DNA of 39,082 nt from a bacterium (GTDB taxonomy: Bacteria > Zixibacteria > MSB-5A5 > WJJR01), in NCBI GenBank assembly GCA_021813505.1, contig JAKAKI010000004.1, positions 1-39,082 of the forward strand. The letters are read 5' to 3'. Made by a program: the position numbers and the translations under genes. Positions 32,506 to 39,082 of this stretch are shown one piece after another. How positions within the stretch are numbered: the first letter of the stretch is position 1; every line of letters begins with the position of its first letter. Below the pieces are notes generated by a model. It searched no databases and had not been told where the DNA came from. It saw only the letters and a list, made by a program, of their open reading frames with translations.

Positions 32506-34440
32506 ATGGGTAAAGTCATTGGCATCGATCTGGGAACGACCAACTCGTGTGTGGCGGTCATGGAAGGCGGGACCCCTACAGTGATCCCCAATGCCGAGGG
32601 GGGACGCACCACGCCATCGGTCGTAGCCTTCACGAAAGACGGGGAGAGGCTTGTCGGCCAAATCGCCAAACGCCAGGCGATCACCAATCCCGAGAACACA
32701 GTCTATTCGATCAAGCGCTTCATGGGCCGCCGCCATTCGGAAGTCACCTCCGAGGAGAAGCTGGTTCCGTACAAGGTGACCGAGAACAGCGCGGGCGAAG
32801 TGCGCGTGATCGCGGGAGGCAAAGAGTCATCGCCACCGGAAATCTCCGCGATGATCCTGCAGGCGATGAAGAAGACTGCGGAGGATTATCTCGGCCAAAC
32901 CGTCACGCAGGCGGTGATCACGGTTCCCGCGTATTTCAATGACGCCCAGCGTCAGGCCACCAAGGACGCCGGCCGGATTGCGGGTCTGGAAGTTCTGCGC
33001 ATTATCAACGAGCCCACGGCGGCATCGCTCGCCTATGGTCTCGACAAGAAGAAAGACGAGAAGATCGCCGTCTATGATTTGGGCGGCGGCACATTTGATA
33101 TCTCGATTCTGGAATTGGGCGAGGGCGTGTTTGAGGTCCGTTCAACCAACGGGGATACGCATCTTGGCGGCGACGATTTCGATCAGCGTATCATCGACTG
33201 GATGGCCGATGAATTCAAACGGTCCAACGGTATCGACCTGCGCCAGGATCGTATGGCACTGCAGCGCTTGAAGGAAGCTGCGGAGAAAGCCAAGTGCGAG
33301 CTCTCGACAACCATGCAGGCGTCGCTGAATTTGCCGTTTATCACCGCCGACCAGAATGGTCCCAAGCATCTCGACTTGACCCTCTCGCGCGCCAAGTTCG
33401 AATCGCTGGTTGAAGATCTATTCCAGCGTACGATGGGCCCGTGCCGTCAGGCGCTCAAGGACGCCAATCTGTCGGCGTCGGAGATCGATGAAGTCGTGTT
33501 GGTCGGTGGCATGACGCGGATGCCCAAAGTTCAGGAGATCGCCAAGGAGATCTTCGGCAAGGAACCACATCGCGGAGTCAACCCCGACGAAGTCGTGGCC
33601 ATCGGAGCGGCGATTCAAGGCGGGGTGCTGGTCGGTGATGTGAAAGATGTGCTGCTTCTGGACGTCACGCCGTTGTCGCTGGGTATCGAAACCCTTGGCG
33701 GGGTCATGACACGCCTGATTGAGCGTAACACCACGATTCCCACTCGGAAGTCGCAGGTATTCTCGACGGCGTCGGACAACCAGCCGGCAGTGTCGATCCA
33801 TGTCCTTCAAGGCGAACGTGAGATGTCGATCGACAATCGCACTCTCGGACGCTTTGATCTGGTTGGGATTCCTGCGGCGCCGCGCGGCATGCCGCAAATT
33901 GAAGTCACCTTCGACATCGATGCCAATGGCATCGTCAATGTCTCCGCCAAGGACCTCGGCACCGGCAAGGAACAGAAGATAAAGATCGAATCCTCGAGTG
34001 GGCTTTCGAAAGAGGAAGTCTCCCGCATGATGAAAGATGCCGAGGCGCACGCCGAGGAGGACAAGAAGAAAAAAGAGCTGATCGAAGTGCGCAACAAGGC
34101 CGACCAGGTTGTTTACAGCACTGAGAAAACTCTGAAAGACCATGGCGACAAGGTCTCGGCCGACGAGCGCAAGAAGATCGAAGCCGCGGTCGAAAAGCTC
34201 AAATCGCTCCAGACCGGCACCGATAAGGATGCGATTGATAAGGCGATTGAAGAAGTCATGAGTGCCTCCCACAAGCTGGCGGAAGAACTCTATAAACAGA
34301 AAGCATCCGATGCCGCCGGTCCGGGTGCGGGTCCGCAACCCGGAGCCCAGCCCCAGCAACCATCGGAATCGAAGACCGCCGGCGATGGCCAGGCCGTGGA
34401 TGCCGAATTCGAGGTCGTGGACGACGGCGATAAGAAGTGA
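32506..34440 (+). CDS. dnaK: Chaperone DnaK (Hsp70)
   Basis: The 644-residue protein has the ATPase signatures [56 protein letters not shown] and [11 protein letters not shown]. The substrate-binding domain follows ([17 protein letters not shown]), with a helical lid and a flexible Pro/Gln/Gly-rich tail ending [14 protein letters not shown]. It folds and protects proteins with DnaJ and GrpE. GGGAGG lies upstream of the ATG at 32506. There is no second CIRCE before the gene, so control must come from the operator at 30024 or from an unseen promoter in the repeat-filled gap. Confidence 0.98.
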   Translation: MGKVIGIDLGTTNSCVAVMEGGTPTVIPNAEGGRTTPSVVAFTKDGERLVGQIAKRQAITNPENTVYSIKRFMGRRHSEVTSEEKLVPYKVTENSAGEVRVIAGGKESSPPEISAMILQAMKKTAEDYLGQTVTQAVITVPAYFNDAQRQATKDAGRIAGLEVLRIINEPTAASLAYGLDKKKDEKIAVYDLGGGTFDISILELGEGVFEVRSTNGDTHLGGDDFDQRIIDWMADEFKRSNGIDLRQDRMALQRLKEAAEKAKCELSTTMQASLNLPFITADQNGPKHLDLTLSRAKFESLVEDLFQRTMGPCRQALKDANLSASEIDEVVLVGGMTRMPKVQEIAKEIFGKEPHRGVNPDEVVAIGAAIQGGVLVGDVKDVLLLDVTPLSLGIETLGGVMTRLIERNTTIPTRKSQVFSTASDNQPAVSIHVLQGEREMSIDNRTLGRFDLVGIPAAPRGMPQIEVTFDIDANGIVNVSAKDLGTGKEQKIKIESSSGLSKEEVSRMMKDAEAHAEEDKKKKELIEVRNKADQVVYSTEKTLKDHGDKVSADERKKIEAAVEKLKSLQTGTDKDAIDKAIEEVMSASHKLAEELYKQKASDAAGPGAGPQPGAQPQQPSESKTAGDGQAVDAEFEVVDDGDKK

Positions 34441-34471
34441 TTGAGCCGCGAACCTCTTGCATATTACCACC

Positions 34472-34504
34472 GCGCGTAGGGGCGTATTGAATACGCCCCC
34501 GCGC
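34472..34504. repeat. REP-like hairpin, family III
   Basis: GGGGCGTAT-TGA-ATACGCCCC (34479-34499) forms a perfect 9-bp stem, extended by GCGCG/CGCGC at the edges. It lies between dnaK and dnaJ. Confidence 0.7.
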
Positions 34505-34524
34505 TGTTTGGAGCGAATCGTAAG

Positions 34525-35697
34525 GTGAGTCGATTGGACAAACGCGACTACTATGAAATCCTCGGCGTCGAAAAGGACGCCGACGCTGACCAGATCAAGA
34601 AGGCTTACCGCCGTCTTGCGGTTCAGTTCCATCCCGACAAGAATCCCGGCGACAAGTCGGCCGAGGAGAAATTCAAGGAAGCCACCGAGGCGTACGAGGT
34701 CCTGAAGGACGACGACAAGCGGCGCACGTACGACCAGTTCGGCCACGCAGGATTGAGTGGAGCGGGCGCGGGCGGCGGCGCGTACGGAGGATTCGACGGC
34801 TTTGATCTCTCGGATGCGTTGCGCGCCTTCATGCGCGATTTCGGCGGTGGCGGTGGCGGCGTTTTCGATGAACTCTTCGGCGGACGAGGCCGCGGACGCG
34901 GCGGCCCGATGGGCGGCTCCGATCTGAAGGTGCGTCTCAAGCTGACGCTTGAGGAGATCACGTCGGGAGTCGAAAAGAAACTGCGCATCAAACATCTGAT
35001 CCAATGCACAGAGTGTCACGGCAGCGGCCAGGCCAAGGGTTCGAAGAAAACCCCCTGTCTCCAGTGCGGCGGTGCCGGTGAAGTTCGGCAGGTCACGCGC
35101 TCGATCTTCGGGCAATTCGTGAATATCGCGACCTGCCCGCGCTGTCACGGTGCTGGTGAGATCGTGGAGAAACCCTGCCCGGGATGCAGGGGAGAGGGTC
35201 GTATTGAGGGAACCTCGACCATCAGCGTTAAGATCCCCGCAGGTGTCTCAGCCGGGAACTACATTACAGTTGCCGGTGCCGGCCATGCGGGACCGCGCGG
35301 CGGACCGGCCGGCGACGCGATCGTGATTATCGAAGAGGCGCCCCACGAGATGTTCGAGCGTCACGGCGACGACATCTTGTACGCTTTGCCGATCAGCTTT
35401 GCGCAAGCGGCGCTGGGCGATAGTGTGATCGTTCCCACACTCAACGGCTCAGTGAAGCTCACGATTCCTGCCGGAACTCAATCAGGAAAACTCCTGCGGC
35501 TTCGCGGCAAAGGCATCACCCATCTGCGCGGTTTCGGTTCCGGCGACCAGCTCGTCCAGATCATCGTCTGGACCCCGACCGAGCTTTCCAGCGACGAAAA
35601 GGCGCTGCTGAAGAAGCTCTCCGAATCGCGCGGTGGCCAACCGCCCAAAGCCGATCGCTCGTTCTTCGAAAAACTCCGCGCAACGTTTAAGAACTAG
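34525..35697 (+). CDS. dnaJ: Chaperone DnaJ (Hsp40)
   Basis: The 390-residue protein has a J domain ([20 protein letters not shown], with the HPD triad), a Gly/Phe-rich linker (about 72-125), four zinc-binding CxxCxGxG repeats ([32 protein letters not shown]), and two C-terminal beta domains. It delivers substrates to DnaK and stimulates its ATPase. The GTG at 34525 is the outermost start, but TTG at 34534 has AAGGTGA at the right distance and gives the family-like N-terminus MDKRDYYE, so it may be the true start. It is the last gene of the heat-shock operon. Confidence 0.97.
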   Translation: MSRLDKRDYYEILGVEKDADADQIKKAYRRLAVQFHPDKNPGDKSAEEKFKEATEAYEVLKDDDKRRTYDQFGHAGLSGAGAGGGAYGGFDGFDLSDALRAFMRDFGGGGGGVFDELFGGRGRGRGGPMGGSDLKVRLKLTLEEITSGVEKKLRIKHLIQCTECHGSGQAKGSKKTPCLQCGGAGEVRQVTRSIFGQFVNIATCPRCHGAGEIVEKPCPGCRGEGRIEGTSTISVKIPAGVSAGNYITVAGAGHAGPRGGPAGDAIVIIEEAPHEMFERHGDDILYALPISFAQAALGDSVIVPTLNGSVKLTIPAGTQSGKLLRLRGKGITHLRGFGSGDQLVQIIVWTPTELSSDEKALLKKLSESRGGQPPKADRSFFEKLRATFKN

Positions 35698-35721
35698 TTC
35701 AGACCACCTTCGAGTGAAAGT

Positions 35722-35883
35722 GTGGCGCGGGCGCCCTCGCCCGCGTTTTCGCGGGAGACTTGCCCATCGTCATCCGCGCCAACCCGGGTGGGACCCAGTC
35801 GACGGTGTCTGGTTCTTCCGGTCATGCACCGTGAGAGGATGCGCAGGCTTCGCCTGCGCACGCGGCCGAGGCGGCCGCGCCAC
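35722..35883. repeat. REP-like pair, family IV, with covarying hairpin
   Basis: GTGGCGCGGGCGCCCTCGCC and then CGCG, from 35722, pairs imperfectly with the arm CGCGGCCGAGGCGGCCGCGC starting at 35861. Just before the right arm, TGCGCAGGC-TTC-GCCTGCGCA (35840-35860) forms a 9-bp stem. It corresponds to the hairpin at 1683-1701, with different bases but the same loop. It fills the gap between dnaJ and rsmE. Confidence 0.65.
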
Positions 35884-35974
35884 ATTCCTTCGTGGCTTCG
35901 CGTCCCAAATTGGGAGAGCTTCCTCCTTCAGAAATCCAATTGCCCTCCTCGCCGGATCACTGCTCCTTGCCGAC

Positions 35975-36745
35975 ATGGACTACCGCTCGCTGCAACGCAT
36001 CACCCGTGCGCCCGGGTTTTTCTGGGTGCCGCCGGAACAGGTTCAGGGCGACCGGCTTACGCTAACCGGGGATGAGGCGCATCACGCGTCGGCCGTGTGC
36101 CGGCTGGCGGCGGGGGAGATGATCACCGTTTGCGATGGCGCGGGGAACGCGTACGACTGCGAGATTGTCAGCTCCACGTCGCACGAAGTCTCCGCGCGAA
36201 TCGTCCGCAGCCACCGCCGTCTGGGGGAACCGGCGACGCAAATCACGCTGGCGGTGGGAATCGGCAAGCCTTCCAGTTTAGATTGGATTGTCGAGAAAGC
36301 GGTCGAGCTCGGTGCCGCGCGCATCATCCCAATGCAGGTCGACGAATCGCCGGAGGCAATGGGAGCGCCGGAATCATCGCGTCGGCGCGTCGAACGCTGG
36401 CGCCGCCTGGCTCTGGGGGCGATGAAACAATCGCTGCGTTCTGTTTGGCCGGCAATCGACGATGTCCAGTCACTCCCAACTGTTATCGCAACCTTCAGCG
36501 AGTATCAATCGCGCTGGCTGATTGACCCAGAAGGCGTAGCCATTCCACCAGGGCAGGCAAAGACCGACCACGGTTTGCATGTTCTGGTACTCGTGGGACC
36601 TGAGGCGGGATTCACCCCCGCCGAACGAATGGCGATGACTGCCGCGGGAGCATCGCCGTACAGCCTCGGTGACCGCCGGCTGCGTGCCGAAACCGCGGCC
36701 ATCACGGCACTGACGTTGATCATGCATCATCTGGGGGAGATATGA
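35975..36745 (+). CDS. rsmE: 16S rRNA (uracil(1498)-N(3))-methyltransferase
   Basis: The 256-residue protein has an N-terminal PUA-like domain (LTLTGDEAHHASAVCRLAAGE, cited in part) and a C-terminal SPOUT knot domain. The SAM-binding blocks are VGPEAGFTPAERMAM (usual VGPEGGF, here with Ala) and LGDRRLRAETAAITAL. It methylates U1498 of 16S rRNA in the assembled 30S subunit. The ATG at 35975 is chosen because the open frame upstream covers only repeat sequence. The stop overlaps the HIT gene ATG (ATGA), so the two are cotranslated. The DnaJ-RsmE order is common in bacteria. Confidence 0.95.
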   Translation: MDYRSLQRITRAPGFFWVPPEQVQGDRLTLTGDEAHHASAVCRLAAGEMITVCDGAGNAYDCEIVSSTSHEVSARIVRSHRRLGEPATQITLAVGIGKPSSLDWIVEKAVELGAARIIPMQVDESPEAMGAPESSRRRVERWRRLALGAMKQSLRSVWPAIDDVQSLPTVIATFSEYQSRWLIDPEGVAIPPGQAKTDHGLHVLVLVGPEAGFTPAERMAMTAAGASPYSLGDRRLRAETAAITALTLIMHHLGEI

Positions 36746-37089
36746 CCGGCACGTATCCAACCGACGAGCATTGCATCTTTTGCCGGATCATAGCGCGCCA
36801 GGCGCCTGCCAAACTTCGTTATGAGTCGGAGCACGTGATGGCCTTCGACGATCATCGTCCCAAGGCACCGACGCATGTGCTGATCTGCCCCAGGGGACAT
36901 TACCCAACATTCATGGACACGCCCAACGAGGTTCTCACTCAGCTCGAGGCAGAGATCAAAATCGTGGCGGAGCAACTCGGTGTCGGGGAGCGGGGATTCC
37001 GTCTGGTCGTCAACAATGGCCGCGAGTCGGGGCAATTGGTCTTCCACCTGCATTACCATCTCCTTGCCGGAACCGTGATGGGCTTCTGA
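36742..37089 (+). CDS. HIT family (HinT-like) nucleotide hydrolase
   Basis: The 115-residue protein has CIFCRIIARQAPAKL at the N-terminus (with the zinc-type CxxC), AFDDHRPKAPTHVLICP in the middle and the catalytic histidine triad QLVFHLHYHLLAG near the C-terminus. HinT-like enzymes hydrolyse adenosine phosphoramidates and acyl- or aminoacyl-adenylates. Length is normal for the family. The start overlaps the rsmE stop by an ATGA. Confidence 0.95.
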   Translation: MTGTYPTDEHCIFCRIIARQAPAKLRYESEHVMAFDDHRPKAPTHVLICPRGHYPTFMDTPNEVLTQLEAEIKIVAEQLGVGERGFRLVVNNGRESGQLVFHLHYHLLAGTVMGF

Positions 37090-37152
37090 GCCCGCGCCCA
37101 TGGGCTTGATGAACGACCCCGCAAACGAAGGGGTCAGGTAGAACGGAACGAG

Positions 37153-37268
37153 GAGATTGCTTCGCTTCGCTCGCAATGACTGCCCCTGAGATCCCTCGGA
37201 ACAAATGTTACAGCAGTCGTTGCGAGGAACGTCCCCGCCGAAGGCGGGGGGAGTGACGAAGCAATCTC
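37153..37268. repeat. Inverted repeat pair around GAGATTGCTTCG
   Basis: GAGATTGCTTCG...CGCAATGACTG at 37153-37182 faces CAGTCGTTGCGAG...CGAAGCAATCTC at 37214-37268. The right arm carries an extra hairpin, CCCCGCCGAAGGCGGGG. It lies 63 bases after the HIT gene in a 450-base gap that holds no gene. Between 37269 and 37541 I saw nothing else apart from the prepilin ribosome binding site. Confidence 0.65.
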
Positions 37269-37541
37269 ACGCTCTCCAGCACACGGGATTCGTTCACGAG
37301 GCATTTCGACACGTCCCCATCACAGGGTATAGGACTCGCCCCATACTTTATCTCGCCAATGGACTAGTTGTCCGACGGCCGGTGCATGTCAGGTCTGTCG
37401 CGCCAATCTTCGCATCGTGGATGCCCCCGAGTCACAAGGAGTTACCGATTGTGCGCTTAGGATTCGCTTGAGGTGTCTTCCGGCAGGCAGATTGCTTCTA
37501 TCCGGTGTGTTGGAAGTCCAATCACTGAGGAGCGGGACGCG

Positions 37542-38027
37542 ATGCGATTGAACAGGGATAATCGGGGAACGACGTTAATGGAATTGATGATCATTTGCGT
37601 GATCATCTCGGTGCTTTCGGCGATGGCCGTGCCGACATGGCTGGATTACATGCCGAAGCTTCGCACCAAAACGGCCGTGAGATCGGCTGTCTCCACATTG
37701 CGCGAAGCGCGGTCGCAGTCGATCAGCGAAAAACGGCGTTTCGGTGTGTACTTCGATGCAAACGGCAAGAATTTCGTCCTCTTCGTCGACAAGGTCAATC
37801 CCGGCAATGGCACCTATGACACGGGCGACTCGCTGGTCACCCGAACCGAATTCGGTTCAAACGCCGTTATGGAAAGCACCACGCTGACCGGGTCAACCGT
37901 CGTCTTCGATATGGGCGGCTCGGCCTCACAGTCAGGCACGGTGACGTTCACCACTTCAGACGCGGCGATCAGGTATGTCGTCGATGTCTTGGCCGCCACC
38001 GGACGGATCAAGATGACCGCCGGTTGA
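37542..38027 (+). CDS. GspH/FimT-type prepilin (pseudopilin)
   Basis: The 161-residue protein starts with a short basic leader ending in Gly, then TTLMELMIICVIISVLSAMAVP, a class III prepilin signal with Glu at +5. Prepilin peptidase would cut after this Gly and methylate the new N-terminus. The rest (STLREARSQSISEKRRFGVYFD, cited in part) is typical of GspH/FimT minor pilins of type II secretion or type IV pili. GAGGAG at 37527-37532 supports the ATG at 37542. No other pilus genes are nearby in the window. Confidence 0.9.
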   Translation: MRLNRDNRGTTLMELMIICVIISVLSAMAVPTWLDYMPKLRTKTAVRSAVSTLREARSQSISEKRRFGVYFDANGKNFVLFVDKVNPGNGTYDTGDSLVTRTEFGSNAVMESTTLTGSTVVFDMGGSASQSGTVTFTTSDAAIRYVVDVLAATGRIKMTAG

Positions 38028-38061
38028 GCCTGATTGCGGCTCTAATCAGGATGATAGCTGG

Positions 38062-38086
38062 AAGGGCGTACTGCATACGCCCCTTT
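38062..38086 (+). terminator. Family III hairpin, possible terminator of the prepilin gene
   Basis: AAGGGCGTA-CTGCA-TACGCCCCTT followed by TT lies 34 bases after the prepilin stop. It is a family III repeat by sequence, and the stem with a following TTTT run could end transcription. Confidence 0.5.
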
Positions 38087-38153
38087 TGCTACCCGGGAGA
38101 CCTCCGCATTTAGAAGAACGTTGGTGTGGGACATCCCCAAGAATGAAGGTCAT

Positions 38154-38194
38154 GCCGTAGCGGCAGGCCGTATGCAATACGCCTACGGGCGGCA
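38154..38194. repeat. REP-like hairpin, family III variant
   Basis: TGCCG...GGCCGTATGCAATACGCC...CGGCA is a degenerate palindrome around GTATGCAATAC, related to the hairpin at 38062. Confidence 0.5.
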
Positions 38195-38215
38195 TTGAGG
38201 CACCCTCGGACAAAA

Positions 38216-38246
38216 AGATCGCGGGGGCGACTTCCGTCGCCCCCGC
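38216..38246 (-). terminator. Strong hairpin, terminator-like on the minus strand
   Basis: GCGGGGGCGAC-TTCC-GTCGCCCCCGC (38221-38246) is a perfect 11-bp stem with a 4-base loop. On the minus strand it is followed by ATCTTTTTG. No minus-strand gene is recognised upstream (to the right). Confidence 0.55.
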
Positions 38247-38696
38247 GTCCGTCCGGTGTGTCAACCATGCCTCGGAGAGGGAGGATGCTCTGATTGCTTT
38301 CCAGTCACCATGGCCGTAACGCGGCCACTCGACTCCACCTCTGCAAAAGCGCAACCAATCATCAAAGATTCCAGTCACTCGCGTGGCGCGATTCGTATGT
38401 TCCGTTACACGCGTGGCTTACGCCGGTTTAGATGAAGCGTTACACGAAGGTCGCGAGGGCGTCCTGCTGTGAGACAGAGATTCCTGTGGCATTGATCCCA
38501 CACAGTGATTGATTCGGGCAATGGTTTGGCGAAGTCATAGAGACCTTTGGTGCCTCCGTTACGCGTGGAAAAGCGTGAGCGGTGGGGTAGGCGCTTTCTG
38601 TTCACTGCTCAGGCTGGGGGACGTTTGTTCTGCTCGGTCGATAACGTCCGATAATACATATTATGTAAAGTACGCATGTTGGAGTGACGGGGATTG
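38247..38696. other. Gene-free interval of 450 bases
   Basis: No convincing coding sequence was seen. Related fragments CCGTTACACGCGTGGC (near 38401), GCGTTACACGA (near 38437) and CCGTTACGCGTGG (near 38557) recur, so it may contain degenerate repeat material. An AT-rich palindrome ATAATA-CA-TATTAT at 38651-38664 is 30-45 bases before the last gene and could be part of its promoter. Confidence 0.4.
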
Positions 38697-39082
38697 ATGA
38701 CAGTGCCAAACCCTGACGAGTCAGTTCACCTTCCTTCGGCGGTCCCTGACGCTAATCCGAACCGGCGGCTTCGCCTCCTGACCTCACTTGGTGTTCTCAT
38801 CCTGACTTGCATTCTGTATGCGCCCCGGCTCAAAGACTTCTTTCTTTCTGATGACTTCTCACTCCTTTGGACCTGCATTCGGCCCGATGGCTTCTTTGCG
38901 AACAATGGCTGGCTGACCGGCAGCGCCGAGTCCTGGACATCCGCCTTTCGGTTTATGCCGGCATCGTCGCTGTCCGGTTTGCTGATCTATCAGTTCACCG
39001 GAACTGATCCATTGGGCTGGCATTTGACCAATCTGTTGTTGCATTTGATCAATGCCGTTTTGGTCGGCGTGCTGCTCCGACG
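38697..39082 (+). CDS. Polytopic membrane protein, GT39/PMT-like glycosyltransferase, 5' part
   Basis: The frame opens with ATG at 38697 and runs off the window, giving 128 residues. After a Pro-rich cytosolic start there is a transmembrane helix (about 29-44, LTSLGVLILTCILYAP). The loop DFFLSDDFSLLW carries the acidic pair found in the first loop of GT-C enzymes. The segment RFMPASSLSGLLIYQFTGTDPLGWHLTNLLLHLINAVLVGVLLR (cited in part) is typical of the PMT/GT39-like and TMTC-like proteins. Such enzymes transfer sugars from polyprenyl phosphate donors. Truncation prevents a finer call. GGAG at 38681-38684 is rather far upstream. Confidence 0.6.
   Translation, partial: MTVPNPDESVHLPSAVPDANPNRRLRLLTSLGVLILTCILYAPRLKDFFLSDDFSLLWTCIRPDGFFANNGWLTGSAESWTSAFRFMPASSLSGLLIYQFTGTDPLGWHLTNLLLHLINAVLVGVLLR

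Noticed and set aside
33418-35148. 576-residue open frame on the minus strand
   Set aside because: It is antisense to dnaK and dnaJ, crosses the gap between them, and shows no family features.
37205-37471. 88-residue open frame between the HIT and prepilin genes
   Set aside because: Its first third is repeat sequence, there is no ribosome binding site, and the protein resembles nothing known.
1-39082. tRNA, rRNA or riboswitch
   Set aside because: Reading both strands by eye showed no cloverleaf with a T-loop signature and no known aptamer core. A covariance-model scan would be needed to exclude these formally.

Overview
The window looks like chromosomal DNA of a GC-rich, Gram-negative bacterium of the Fibrobacterota-Chlorobiota-Bacteroidota (FCB) superphylum, most like candidate phylum Zixibacteria or a near relative. 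That assignment is inference. It rests on a fused LpxC-FabZ gene, a secreted protein with a C-terminal YPNPFNPST-type sorting/FlgD-like domain, dockerin-type repeats (DVNGDG) in an exported HYR-domain protein, and a Bacteroidota-style Ig-like lipoprotein. No tRNA, rRNA, CRISPR array or phage module was seen.

Layout. 1-2700: 3' end of a RAYT transposase, then small stand-alone genes (DHCW cupin, pterin-4a-carbinolamine dehydratase, DUF1697, DinB-like, TfoX-N). 3033-4475: an unknown protein and an intact RAYT framed by inverted REP-like repeats. 4569-13282: a lipid A/Kdo block, lpxC-fabZ, lpxA, a Gfo/Idh/MocA oxidoreductase (GnnA-like), lpxB, waaA, lpxK, ending in nadB; lpxA to the oxidoreductase, lpxB to waaA, and lpxK to nadB are joined by overlapping stop/start codons. 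13651-15201: guaA, followed by a hairpin and a second, diverged copy of the last 45 bases of guaA. 15394-20228: four minus-strand genes (beta-barrel-like protein, sorting-domain secreted protein, MIP18/SufT-like protein, OPT transporter). 20467-29927: envelope and signalling genes (TPR lipoprotein, dockerin/HYR protein, Ig-like lipoprotein, MscS channel, TPR protein, and a fused RsbW-like kinase/RsbU-like phosphatase). 30024-35697: a CIRCE-controlled heat-shock operon hrcA-grpE-X-dnaK-dnaJ, where X is an unknown gene set between REP-like copies. 35975-37089: rsmE and a HIT hydrolase. 37542-38027: a GspH/FimT-type prepilin. 38697-end: start of a polytopic membrane protein resembling family 39 glycosyltransferases.

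The most striking feature is the density and variety of short palindromic, REP-like repeats: at least six sequence families at about 18 places in 39 kb, often as inverted pairs and mostly 0-100 nt after stop codons. Two RAYT genes are each associated with a different family. Repeats reach into coding sequence in the RAYT fragment, at the guaA stop codon, in the 3' end of grpE and at the 5' end of the Ig-like lipoprotein gene.
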